The notes beneath the pieces are model-generated. The model did no database searches and was not told where the DNA came from. It was given only the letters and a program-made list of their open reading frames with translations. The translations under genes and the position numbers were made by a program. From Clytia hemisphaerica (lineage: Eukaryota; Cnidaria; Hydrozoa; Leptothecata; Clytiidae), in NCBI GenBank assembly GCA_902728285.1, contig CACVBU010001154.1:1664257-1728256 (forward strand): a DNA stretch of 64,000 nt, read 5' to 3'. Positions 35,801 through 46,274 of this stretch are shown here, piece by piece; positions within the stretch are counted from its first letter, which is position 1, and each line of letters begins with the position of its first letter.

Positions 35801-38800
35801 TTTGAAGGTCTTCGGCCGCTAGCGTAGGTCTTCGTCCGTTGACGGAAAAAAATCTGCGTCGGCGGGAAGGAGTGAAAGTTAATTAGCACCCTCTCACCAA
35901 CTTCCGCTCGTTCTCCTACGCAGCTTCTATTTCAACAATCACCCAGCCGCACGCGCTCGTGTTTTTGCTCTCTGAATGAATAATTAACAGACTAGTTTAC
36001 TATTTTGGCCATAACTCACGGATGGGGTTAGTACTCTTGATGACAGATGAGGATAACCCCTAGATTTGAAATAAATAAGCTCAGCCAGATATCAATTTAT
36101 ATTTTCGAAAAAATTAGACCCTACTAGAAAAAAAGAACCTGAAAGATAATATTGGTATGTGATAAATTTAGTAGATTTTGATTAAATTTTGCGACAAACT
36201 CAGACACTGAAAAGAGGGATCCTAACAAAAGGGGCATATCCCATACCCATCTTCGCCTTAGTGAATCCACAACTCGGCCAAATCCTCAGAACTAAATTAT
36301 TATTAATGGGATTTTCCAGAAAGAAATTGAATATGGGGGTGGAGGATATAACCCTTATTGGAGATTTACCCACGGATATTGTGACTTTTGACCCCCGGAC
36401 AGCAGGTCTAGCCCCCTGGACAAGCATCAGTTGACCCCATGAACATTCAAAAGTTTCCCTCAAATTGAGCAAAATTAGCCCCAAACAGAGCAAGTTTACC
36501 CCCCCCCCCCGGACAAGGCAAATTTTGTAGATTTTTCACTACCCCCGGCCCCCGGGCACTATATCCTCCACCTCCCCCCCCCATGAACGGACATTTTCTG
36601 GAAGAACCCAATGACATATTTTAAAATTAAGAAATGGGATTCTTCAATGGTCTATCATATTGGAGTCTTGACATCAATTTTTTCAACATCCATTCGTTTT
36701 AGGAAAAGAAAATAAAGTTTGGGAAATGATAGGTCCACAAGGTCCAGGATGGAAAGTAGCTGAAGTAGACATCCCTGAAAAACCTGATAATTACAATGAA
36801 AGGAATTCTTATATCTTTCTTGACTACAAGGTATATTCTTTTAAGGTCTTTATCTAATTTTATGTCCTTTATGTCCTATTTTCGCGATTTTTTTAATTTT
36901 GATTGCGTACAAAAGTCGCTGAGCACAAAGCAGACAGAGATTAAGTACACAAACATTTTTGCGTTCTTGGTAAGACCCGACCAATTGAACCGCCGACCTT
37001 TTAAATCATATGTTGAACGGTGAAAAAGAATGCTGCTATTATATACATGTTTCGGACTCGGTCCGCTCTCAAGGGAATGAAGATAGATATCCTATAGATT
37101 ACAGTCACTATAATTACCTTCCATTAGTTCCATTTATACTTAGACGGAAAAATCGTCTGAGACGAGAAGTTTATAAAATGTGATCTGTGGAGGATATCCT
37201 ATTTATTGAAACAAGTACACTCCTCCATAATGCTCATTTTCTAAATTGCTCGTCTCAGACAAATTAATCGTTTCAGTATAAATAGAACCATTCTCTTTAA
37301 AGATACGTTTCGAAGCAGAGCGTGGACACAGTTTTCAAGGAGACATTGCATTGGATGATATTTTTATTGTTAACTCGCTATGTTCCAAGAAAAAAACACT
37401 TGTTCCGATACTGAGCACCACCCCAACGACCACCACTACTACAACAACGACCACCACTACTACAGCAACGACCACCCCAACTACAGCAACGACCACCCCA
37501 ACTACAACAACGACCACTCCAACTACAACAACGACCACTCCAACGACTACAACGACCACCCCAACAACTACCACGTCCACCCCAACCACTACTACCGGTA
37601 TGTCTGATACTCTTTAGAAGGCTAATACTTAAGAAATGAAATCTAATCTAATCTAAAAGGGAAGGCTAATCGCCAGAAGTGGATGAAATTTCGCTATAAT
37701 GTTGTTGAGAGAATAATCGAGTCTCTTTGCCAAAGGTTTCCGGCTTAGACAAGCACTTCAGGACTCAGGGAAAATGTTGTCTCGGAAAAACTTGTCTCCT
37801 TTTCACAGTTATATCACTCTATTCCGATCTCTGATAACATACCAATGTTACTTATTATCGGAGAACAATGTGGTTACTAAGCAAAGGTTCCAGCTTAGAA
37901 TTATGTACTCAGGAAGAATTCCGCCTCGGAAAAACTTGTCATCTTTTCAAAGTCACTTTCTTCCTTCCGACATCCGATAAGATATAAAGCATATAATAAG
38001 TATAAGCTATGCCTGGATGCTTTGAGAACTTAAGCATACACGAGCCTATGACCAAGGGGCATACACTTGCTTATAGAAAAACATGTAAGATACTAATGTT
38101 ACGTATGTTTTTCTCTTTAATTCCACATACAGATCCCTTGTTCGCCGAGTGTGGTATTCGCATTAAAGCCATTGGGTGTTTTACCGACTCTCCAGCCAAC
38201 CCGGCACTGTCAAAGATGATTGAAAGTTTTCGACCAAATAGTGTTCATAATCACAATAAGAATACAATCGATTGGAAGAATTATGAGACAACACTTAACA
38301 CGTGAGTAAACATGAATGTCAATCTAGTGCCCAGAGCCAGTCGAACCAGTTTTTGTTTGATGTGATACATAGAGATGATACAACCGCTATCAGAATCATG
38401 AAAGTCAAATCTTTTTTGCAACCTGCGTATCATCAGCTTTTTTAATGCTTACATTTTATTTCTTGTGCTTACTCTGGCGAAACGTGGTAAATAAAGCCTG
38501 AAATACACGGGGACGAGGTTGACCTCTTTGATGATTCTGACATCGCTCACGAAAAGATTCATTGCATGAAGTCCATCATCAGAATCTTAAAGTGCTGCAA
38601 CTATCGCTGGGAACAAGGTTGTGAAATAGTTTTTATTTGTTCACCCCACATGTTTGTTTAGGCGAAATAAAGGCAACAATAGCTTAGGTACTAACAAAAA
38701 AACCGTTAGTTTTTAACACAGTTTTTGATATGAAATTATGTTTTATTCTTTAGCCTGCTATGTTCCTGTTTAAAACGTACAAAAATTCAAGGAATGAAAT

Positions 38801-38973
38801 TCATCGGTCTTCAATTTTACGGCGAATGTTGGAGCTCCGCTAAATCTAGTTATGGTTACTATGGCAACAGTGACCAATGCATTAATGGAAAATTCAAGGA
38901 ATGCATTGGAAGTAAAGAAGACCAGATTTGCATGGGAAAAGCTAACACCAATTATGTTTATCAAATTTTGTAA
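26851..38973 (+). CDS. Secreted astacin metalloprotease with TSP1, MAM, Thr-rich and C-terminal Cys domains
   Basis: Thirteen exons, all joining in phase, 732 residues: 26851-26950, 27400-27480, 27801-27980, 28715-28829, 30223-30407, 30863-31081, 33622-33801, 34899-35054, 35457-35627, 36703-36830, 37303-37597, 38133-38301, 38754-38973. Signal peptide 1-~25; propeptide with FEGDI (Asp73, the zinc-blocking residue of pro-astacins); catalytic domain ~100-292 with [18 protein letters not shown] (zinc His190, His194, His200; Glu191) and Met-turn SIMHY (245-249, Tyr249). TSP1 ~300-351 ([15 protein letters not shown]). MAM ~357-532 ([20 protein letters not shown]). Thr-rich linker ~543-603. C-terminal Cys domain 604-732 with [12 protein letters not shown]. 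It cleaves extracellular proteins after propeptide removal; matrix remodelling or development is the family role. Most exons begin and end in phase 1, which favours module shuffling. The ATG is the only one that opens a signal peptide. Confidence 0.92.
29310..29770. repeat. Two diverged direct repeats in astacin intron 4
   Basis: Two ~150-base segments (about 29310-29465 and 29602-29765) share GATTTACCGTCGTCCTCAGT, ATTAGAACCTTACCGTCTCC and a preceding GGACGGT/GGACGAT block. They are degenerate copies of one short element. Not coding. Confidence 0.65.
31205..31590. repeat. MITE 'CTCACAG' family in astacin intron 6
   Basis: Several TTTTATCCCCA / CCCCACTGG phrases and the right end GGGGCTGTGAGATAGGGGTGT match the inverted end of the 1391-1642 copy. 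Another partial copy lies at 27590-27727 in intron 2. Confidence 0.6.
32098..32395. repeat. MITE 'CTTAGGTTCCAAATAAACG' in astacin intron 6
   Basis: Left end CTTAGGTTCCAAATAAACGG and right end CGTTTATTTGGAACCTAAG are reverse complements. C-rich runs occur inside. A tiny relative (GGTACCTAATAGCCGGGG palindrome) lies at 59119-59216. Confidence 0.75.
32396..33295. repeat. ACCTTGAAA satellite-like element in astacin intron 6
   Basis: Starts CAGGGTGTCTACGGGACCTT and carries arrays of ACCTTGAAA at 32411-32560, with more copies at 33210-33275; ends near TCCGTAGAG, inverted to TCTACGG at the start. The ORF at 32270-32584 rich in ENLENLE is translation of this array. Confidence 0.65.
34468..34709. repeat. 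MITE with CCCCGGACAA phrases, astacin intron 7
   Basis: Left end CAATGGGCTTTTCCAGAAAA and right end TTTTCTGGAAGAGCCCAATG are inverted, with GGGGGTGGAGGAT / ATATCCTCCACCCCC just inside. The middle repeats TTGACCCCCGGACAA-like units. A second copy lies at 36305-36612. Confidence 0.8.
36305..36612. repeat. MITE with CCCCGGACAA phrases, astacin intron 9
   Basis: Ends AATGGGATTTTCCAGAAAG and CTGGAAGAACCCAAT. It shares ACAAGCATCAGTTGACCCC with the intron 7 copy (34468-34709). Confidence 0.8.
37012..37080 (-). repeat. Hammerhead-like repeat, copy 2, astacin intron 10
   Basis: Shares GAACGGTGAAAAAGAATGC and TGTTTCGGACTCGGTCCG with 14968-15051 and keeps the CGGAC/GTCCG hairpin and the CTTGAGA core variant. 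The GTC cleavage site and the GGGAA arm of stem I are missing because of a short deletion. Confidence 0.6.
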
Positions 38974-39130
38974 ACATTATCAAGATTTGCAGAGTTTGGG
39001 AAGTGCGCTATCGCACTGCGCAACCAAAGCATGTTGAAACTAAGATAATACCGTCGCTTGGCATAAAATTCGACTTTCCAGACTAAGATATAACGGTATA
39101 TATTAATAGTGTGTATTTAACTAACCCATT

Positions 39131-39495
39131 ATACTTTAGACATACAAACTTTCGCGATTTCGGCCTTTTTCGCGAAAGTAAATGTCTCTGAAAATTCTTA
39201 ACAGAGCAATTCGCGAAAGTTTATGCTCGAAAAAATTCTCCAAAAAAAATTGGAAATCTATAAAACCTCGAAATCGTAATAAATATCAAATTCTCGGCAT
39301 ATTTTTTTTTCCTTAATGCCTTTTTAAAGTCGAAGAGCAACCGTCTTTATCAGATTTAAGGAATATTTTTCACTTTTCAGGCAATTTTCATTCGAAAATT
39401 CACATTTTTATCCAAGGATTTGCGAAAGTTTATACTCGTGAAAAACATTTTTTCCTCAAATTCGCGAAAGTGAAAAGTTTGTACGTCTAAAGTAT
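39131..39495. repeat. MITE 'TACTTTAGAC', TA target type
   Basis: Left end TACTTTAGACATACAAACTTT and right end AAAGTTTGTACGTCTAAAGTA are inverted. The interior repeats TTCGCGAAAGT. Terminal TA on both sides is compatible with mariner-type insertion. It lies just after the astacin stop codon. Confidence 0.75.
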
Positions 39496-39835
39496 CCTAC
39501 CAGTGAAACCTAAACCTCAGATGATTTTTCTGAAATAATCTTGTTATTTATATTTTATCAGAACAAAAAATAATCGTATTTTGTATGTTAGGAATTTCAA
39601 AATTATTTTTGTAGTATTTTTGATAACGTAATATAAAGTTTTTCTAATAAAAAAGGATTTATTTATCTTTGATTTGCTTTTATTACCTTTTATTTTGAAT
39701 GGACGTAATTCTATGTGTTGGTCGCTTGAAAGGTATCATGGGATGCCAAGCGATGTGAAAGTCTACACTGTACCTCACTGGAGAGATTATAGAACAATCA
39801 AAGTGCTATGTGATGGTCTATATACTCTCCAACTC

Positions 39836-39925
39836 GCACTTCGCTTTTTTAAACATACTTCGCTTTTTTAAACATACTTCGCTTTTTAAACATACTTCGC
39901 TTTTTTAAACATACTTCGCTTTTTA
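39836..39925. repeat. Tandem repeat, ~20-bp unit
   Basis: About five copies of AAACATACTTCGCTTTTT in a row. Confidence 0.8.
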
Positions 39926-40254
39926 AGGACTCTAATAACACTCACGAAACATGTTTTAAATTTTCCTGCCATCCGCCGAATTTATAGATTGAATTTCGAA
40001 ACAGTGCAAAAAGACGGTCAAGGGGTTCGAAATCTACTTTAACAGTCCCCCGGCTTTGAAGGCTGAAGTGAGGGGGCGAAATATTAGGGTAAATTGATGC
40101 TGCACATCATGGTTGGGTAACAGGGAAAAATTTTGGATCTTGGGGTGTTAAAAGTGCTATTTTAGAACCCATTTTGAGTCAATTTTAAAAGAATTTATAG
40201 AAAAATAACTGAAAGTTTTCTAAATCGCCTTTCTCGGCAAAAAGGCGAGGGAGT

Positions 40255-40750
40255 CACCATTCGCGAAAGTTTATGCTCGCAAAACAATTCTTGACAAAAT
40301 AACAAATCTGTAAAACTTCTAAATTAAATAAATTGTAATAAGATTCATGGCACTTTTTAGCCTGTTAAAGCCTCACAAGTCAAAGGACAAAAGTCTCGAT
40401 CCAAAAGACGATATCGGCTTAACGAATTCTCCCCGAATGATTACCCATGATGCATTGCGCAAAAAAATTCACGGACTATATTGACTTACTGAATTTTTTT
40501 GCGCAAGGCATCATGGGTAATCATTCGGGGAGAATTTCGTTAAGCCGATATCGTCTATTCAAGACTATTTTTCTCTGTAAGCCATTTTTTCATGTGAAAA
40601 ATCTTAATTTTCATGTCTTTATTCGCGAAAAGTTTATGCTCGCAAAAAATAACTTTTTGTCAAATTCGCGAAAGTAAATGTCGTAAATTTTGTGATTTTT
40701 CGACCTTGCAAAAGCTTCTACTCGCGAAAGTTTGTACGCCTAAAGTATTG
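40255..40750. repeat. Second TACTTTAGG element with a nested perfect palindrome
   Basis: The right end TTTGTACGCCTAAAGTA matches the 39131 family and TTCGCGAAAGTTTATGCTCG repeats inside. Nested at 40407-40555 is a ~149-base snapback whose arms (about 60 bases, GACGATATCGGCTTAACGAA ...) are nearly perfect reverse complements. Confidence 0.75.
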
Positions 40751-40884
40751 ACTAATTGTTCTTTTACAAAATATTAAATCATCATATAAAAGTTTAAAAT
40801 CTCTACTTTCCGTTTTTTTTTACTTCAATCTATTTCAAATCTGTTTTTCATGTTAATTTCCCATTCCCATTCTAAAATATACAG

Positions 40885-41395
40885 GCCGGGCGGAACAATC
40901 GTAAAAGTGGGGAGGCTGAAAGAACAAAATTGGATAAAATTCGCTAAAAGAATTTGCTCTAAATTGATCTACCTTAAGTGGAAAATTATTGGCGGGGATT
41001 AAATTTGGCGAATTTGGCGAATTTGGCCAAAATTCGCCAAATTAAATCCTTGCCAAAATTTCCAAATTCGGCAATTCGCCAAATTAAATCCCCGCCAAAT
41101 TTAACAAAAAGAGAATTATGTGAAAAATCACAACTTTTTAGTATATTTTTGAGTAATTTTCACCCATTTCAATGTGACAAAATTTCCAATTTACCAAATT
41201 AAATCCCCATCAAATTTTACGAAATTGATCTATCGCCAAATTAAATCCCCGCCAAAAATTGTATTTTGGCCATAATCGCCAAATTAAGTCCACGCCAAAA
41301 TTTATCCACTTAAGGTAATTTGATCTAATTTGCTCAAAATTGGGGAAGCTGAGGGGAGACTTCAGTCTCCCCGCTTCCGCCGGGCCGCAAACTCG
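40885..41395. repeat. MITE rich in CGCCAAATTAAATCCC
   Basis: Inverted ends around GGCCGGGCGG / CCGCCGGGCC and, further in, ACCTTAAGTGG / CCACTTAAGGT. The interior alternates TTTGGCGAATT and CGCCAAATTAAATCCCCGCC. Related sequence at 29945-30090 and 51225-51500. Confidence 0.65.
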
Positions 41396-41513
41396 CCGAG
41401 AGTGTCCTTAGTCTACGTACTTTCATGTTTTGTTATAAAATTGTATATATTTTAAATTAAAATTCATATTTGATAAAATGTGTAAAATATCTTACTCTTT
41501 AATGAAAAAAAAG

Positions 41514-41876
41514 TTATTTTTTAAAGAACGATAATTTAGAAATTTGTTTTTTGTAAAAGCTTTTCAACTCATTGTTGCGGATAGTAAACAAGAAAGCGTT
41601 AACACCAGTATTTGCTAGAACTAGAAAATAAAGCATTCCTGAAAGCCGGATAACGGAACCTCCGATCGGGGGATCGTAATTAGCTTCTTTGAAAATAACA
41701 TTGTGAATGACGGTTAGGATAGTTAAATGGATATTACTGATCATATATGCGACGGTGATGTATATTAAAGTTTTCACGGCACGTTTTTTATTTTCCTGGC
41801 TCTTATCCGTTGCCTTGTTTTTTGAAATGTCTTTGTTATTTTCATTGCTAGTTCTTTTTGCGAAGCGAATGTACAT
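41514..41876 (-). pseudogene. Rhodopsin-like receptor fragment, TM6-TM7 only
   Basis: 120 residues. After a basic loop (KSQENKKRAVKTLIYIT) come TM6 (TLIYITVAYMISNIHLTIL) and TM7 (LYFLVLANTGVNAFLFTIRN, where NTGVNAFLF replaces the usual NPxxY), ending KSFYKK. The KSQEN-RAVKTLIYIT and FY-LAN-GVNA blocks match the intact receptor at 53178-54080. TM1-TM5 are missing. The open frame stops making receptor sense near 41862, exactly where the 333-bp tandem duplication starts. It could be the second half of the TM1-TM5 locus at 49318-50209 (same strand, right order) or a separate broken paralogue. Confidence 0.75.
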
Positions 41877-42527
41877 GAGCGAAGCAGTTTTGCTATCGTG
41901 TGTGCGTACCTTTAACTATCCATTCCTTTCAACTCTCTATAGGCAGGAGATGGGAAAAACGTTTCGAATCTCCGAGTTGCGCGATACCAAAATATAAAGG
42001 AGATAAAATACAAAGGATATTCAGGGAAATGGTAACTCAAATTACCTCCGTCATATCAAATTTGACGTATACGTCAGAATGATACGAAGAACGAGTAAAC
42101 CCTCCGTAACCCGTGACGCCAATATTTAGGAGGTAACAAACACGAAGAACATCCCGGGAAATGATAAAACAAATTACCTCCGTTATAGTAATTTGAAGCG
42201 AATGTACATGAGCGAAGCAGTTTTGCTATCGTGTGTGCGTACCTTTAACTATCCATTCCTTTCAACTCTCTATAGGCAGGAGATGGGAAAAACGTTTCGA
42301 ATCTCCGAGTTGCGCGATACCAAAATATAAAGGAGATAAAATACAAAGGATATTCAGGGAAATGGTAACTCAAATTACCTCCGTCATATCAAATTTGACG
42401 TATACGTCAGAATGATACGAAGAACGAGTAAACCCTCCGTAACCCGTGACGCCAATATTTAGGAGGTAACAAACACGAAGAACATCCCGGGAAATGATAA
42501 AACAAATTACCTCCGTTATAGTAATTT
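41862..42527. repeat. Exact tandem duplication, 2 x 333 bp
   Basis: Copies 41862-42194 and 42195-42527, both starting GAAGCGAATGTACATGAGCG and ending GTTATAGTAATTT. The identical 60-residue open frames at 41900 and 42233 show that the copies did not diverge over that stretch. No domain recognised. A palindromic TTTGACGTATACGTCA is inside each unit. Either a very recent duplication or an assembly artefact. Confidence 0.9.
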
Positions 42528-42781
42528 GATATTATTTGAATTTATTGCAAAGCGAAAGTGATGCCATTATGCTTTTTCAAAAATCAAAACATACATGGAA
42601 GGTTGTTGCTATTCTCTTTTACCAATAATTTTCCTTGGAAAATACAAAAAATATCTACCTTATACCCATCATTTTCTAAGGAAAATATTTTCTAACTAAC
42701 TTATCCTGCTCATTTTCCTCTGAAAATACAGAGATCTCTCAATCCTCATCCTGATCAGTCGAGAATTTGAAATAAACTTAC

Positions 42782-45700
42782 TTCTTTAATTTGAAGCCAG
42801 TAATTTTCAATATATTCACGCAAATTGTTATATTTGTCTTCTTCCCAAAATTCACTACTTCTCAATGATATTAAGGCTTCATTCATTTCCTCTATTGTTT
42901 TCGATCTAGCAATTCTTCGTAATCGGGGTAGGATGTCGTCCTTTCTCCCGCTGCATCCATTTTTTGTTGCCTTAAGCCATCGTCCCCAAGCCTGTTCGCG
43001 ATGAAAGTCACAAATCAGCACCTCGCAACCTAAAAATACAAGAATGAATTTAAAGACACGTTTTTTAAGTGCAGAAGGAGTAGGTGAATGAGATAAAGAA
43101 TGATAGTACGAGTTTTTCACAATCTAACGAAATTTTATTTATTACTTTTCTATTTTATTTACAGATCTTTTTAAAAAAGAGAAAGAAATTTACCTGGAAA
43201 CACACATTCTAAAGAATTGATCTCCTCCTTGCAATAATCAGTCATTGCGAACAGCGGTTTCAAGGACGGATTCCATGATTTAACTACCTTTAAAGCTTCT
43301 AAAATGGATTCGAAGGATTCATTTTCAGTCACAAATGTTGCAACAATTTGATAATCAAGATTCGTTGGAACAACCAGAAAGAATAACGGTATTGCATATC
43401 TTGTCGTTTTATGTGTAGCATCAAGAAGGAGAATTTCATCCCCATATCGTTGCAGCAGATCTCTTTGCCACTTTTCCTGGTGCACAAACAAAAATGACTG
43501 GCATTTACCATCACCTGTGTCCTCCTTTGGTCGATAAAACGTGTTTAAAGACGGATTAGCCTTCTTCCACTCGTCAATCTTCTGTTGTAAGCACTCTTGA
43601 TCGATCATGGAATACCTTAAAAGTGAGAAAAATGCAAGTGGATAGAATGTGTTTATATTTTCAATGATAAATTTCAATGAAAAATTTGAATGGTTAGAGG
43701 TTAATACAAATATTGGAATGCTAAACCTTTTTTTAAGAATATTTAAAAAATGTTACCGCAAATAACTCTCGGAAATATATCAAACCATACCAGATGCAGG
43801 CTTATTTTCTAATTTATTAATACAAGTATATTTTGAATAATTAGAATTAGTTTTTGTAAACTATTATCTCGTACTTAAGATATCTTATTCATTCACCTTA
43901 ACTTTTGTTTTGATTTATCCATTTTTGAACGTATGATAGGGATGGAAGGATAAAAACGTCTGCTGTTTGATGGTGGCAAGTTTTCTTTCCCAAACATATC
44001 AGCCACAACTAGTTTGATCAGCCTTTTCATTTCCCGCACACTTGTTATACCCTCTTTTACGAACATGTCGATTTTGGATGAAATTTCTGGGTCCATACTT
44101 TGAGATATGTTTTGTGTCTATAATGAAAAATTGAATTACAACAGTGTAGTTCATTTCTTTTTCAATGTTCTTTTAGAGATTTCAGAAGTCTAAGTCTCAA
44201 GTTGATTAAATATATACCTTTCCCATCGGATGATACTTATGACAACCAACGTCATCAATAGACAATAAAATCCTTCGTTCGTAATTCGCAAGACTCTTAT
44301 CTGCCAGCTTCTCCTTAAGAGTCTTGGAAGAATTTCGTTTGAATGTTTCTAATTTAATCGATGGTGGTGATTTTGCCTAAGAATAGTTTAATTTTTAAAA
44401 CAAGTTAAGAGCGCTCCTTTGAATAACTACTAAACTACTCGGACGATTTGACAAAAAGACCCTGAAAACTGAGTTTTCTAAGTTAAAAATTTCGCTTCTG
44501 TAGAGGCAAGGGTATCATCCAGATTTAACAGAGTAATTAAACCAAATTTTTTACCTTGTTGTACTCTGGAAATTGAACAATTTCTTGCATTGTAACCTTT
44601 GCTGGGCAATCGAACTTCTTTGTATCTTGTACAATTAGATAACTTTTCCCTTTGTAATGATCTGAATTCTGTAAAAAGAAATTAAACTTAAAAAAAATGA
44701 ACCAGCAGCACCTACACGTTTTTTTATAAGAACATCCAAAATTTTTGAAGCCTTGGGATTTTCTTAACATGTTCTCCTTTTCGCCATTTTTTGAGTATTT
44801 TTGTCAATTTTCCTGTGAAATTCGGTGTTCTAGAGTCCTCAAAGCCTTAAAACGTTCTTAACTTGTTCTTAACATTTTGACCATCGAAGCCTTATGTTCT
44901 TATATTGTCTGTTTTTATAAAAAACATGTACCCAGGGAACACAACCTTGTTGTGTTATACATAAATTATTGAACGTTAAGGGCAATTAAAATTCTCACTG
45001 TTGACAAACGCTCTTTCTTTTTTTCTTTGTATGTTTGTTTGTGTTTGACGTTTCTATCTGGTCCGTGGTGGCAATCCATGCTCTTAGACGACAAGATTAC
45101 GAATGGTTTTCCATTGTTTGAAATCCCTTCAGCCTCCCAGTACACTTTGTGATTCTTAGCAAAGAGATCTATTACATGACAAAAGAATTTTTTTAATGAA
45201 ATTTTACAACTTAAAAAAAGTTGTAGATAAAATGCTGAAAATACACACTTTTTTCATAAAAAAAAAATTATAAGAAAAATGAGCGAATCTCGCTCAAATG
45301 TTTAGAAAATTCTTGAGGCTTCAATCAACTCAAAATTATTTTTCCAATAACAATTTTTCCCTTCAAAAAAAAAGAAATGTTTTTAATTTTAAAGGAAATT
45401 TTTATTTGGTTTTTATTTGAGTTCGTATCCATAAAAAATCAGGGACCTGTCAATCATAAAGAAAATCTGTCAATCATAAAGAGAATCTGTCAATCATAAA
45501 GAAAATCTGTCAATCAAATTCAAACTATTATTTCAATACTTATAAAGCTACCTGTATTGCCGAAGTTTTTAGTTGACTTGAATGATGAAAAGCGTGTGAT
45601 TGTGCGTAATTCATATTCTCTCAATCGCGTCAATGCTTCTTGGACATCTTTGCACAAATAATGTATCTTGTTGTTCACTAAATTTGGAATAAGTTTATTA

Positions 45701-46267
45701 ATAAAATTTCATTGAGTACTAATGGAAGTCAGTATAATAGTTAAGTCGACTGTCTGCCAATTGAGCGACCCAGGTTCGCGACTCCCTAGTAACATTTTAA
45801 CCCCCCCCTAAAAAAAATCATTCTCATTTTTAAAACATTCGAAAACAGTATATCTTCTGATTTTTCGGATTTTAAAACATTTTAATTTATCACGATTAAA
45901 ACATCTACCTAATTTCACAAAAATAGTCAAAAAATAGTCATTGTTTAATATCAAGCCAGCCCCCCAAGCAAACATAACAAACAATCAAAGGAGAGAGTAT
46001 CTACATAATTTAAGATGAAATACCTGCATTATATGCACTGTCTTCAAGAGAATCACGACCATTATTTTCGGCTTCTTCTTGGTCTTTTTTGACTTTGATT
46101 TCCTCTTGCCTAACATCATCAGTACCCTCGACTGCATCATTTGGATCACGTTTTTCCTCATCATCACTACTAGAGGACACACTTTCTTCTGATTCGGAAA
46201 AAAGAATAATCATCTCCAAAGTAATAATCATCATCTTTACCAAGTAGTCCTTCACTTTCACTTTCAT
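42782..46267 (-). CDS. MULE-transposase-domain protein, 3' end not found
   Basis: Eight minus-strand exons in phase: 46024-46267, 45552-45677, 44999-45168, 44555-44668, 44218-44376, 43897-44117, 43194-43615, 42782-43029 (568 codons, open at the end). The N-terminus is acidic (SESEESVSSSSDDEE). Then DLFAKNHKVYWEAEGIS with a DCHHG motif, DTKKFDCPAKV and KEGITSVREMKRLIK. The large exon 43194-43615 is a MULE transposase core: EILLLDATHKTTRYAIPLFF (first Asp), FVTENESFESILEAL and FAMTDYCKEE (second Asp). Exon 42782-43029 gives CDFHREQAWGRWL, the C/H zinc-like motif. The third acidic residue and a SWIM finger would lie further on and were not seen; TATTTTCAG followed by RKMSRIS-stop near 42710-42733 is a weak end candidate. 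Another ATG at 46271 is in a different frame. It could be a domesticated host gene or a truncated transposon. Confidence 0.82.
44713..44930. repeat. MITE 'ACACGTTT' family in a MULE-gene intron
   Basis: Ends TACACGTTTTTTTATAAGAAC and TTTTTATAAAAAACATGTA; the 218-base interior matches the 7470 copy. It lies between exons 44999-45168 and 44555-44668 and does not disturb the splice sites. Confidence 0.85.
45446..45520. repeat. Tandem repeat, 20-bp unit
   Basis: Almost four copies of CTGTCAATCATAAAGAAAAT in an intron of the MULE gene. Confidence 0.85.
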
Positions 46268-46274
46268 CCATGTT

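Noticed and set aside
37335-37589. Valine-rich minus-strand frame
   Set aside because: Antisense of the Thr-coding repeat in astacin exon 11.
41900-42415. Two identical 60-residue frames, considered as a small duplicated gene
   Set aside because: They are just the two copies of the 333-bp duplication; no signal peptide, domain or codon pattern to support coding.
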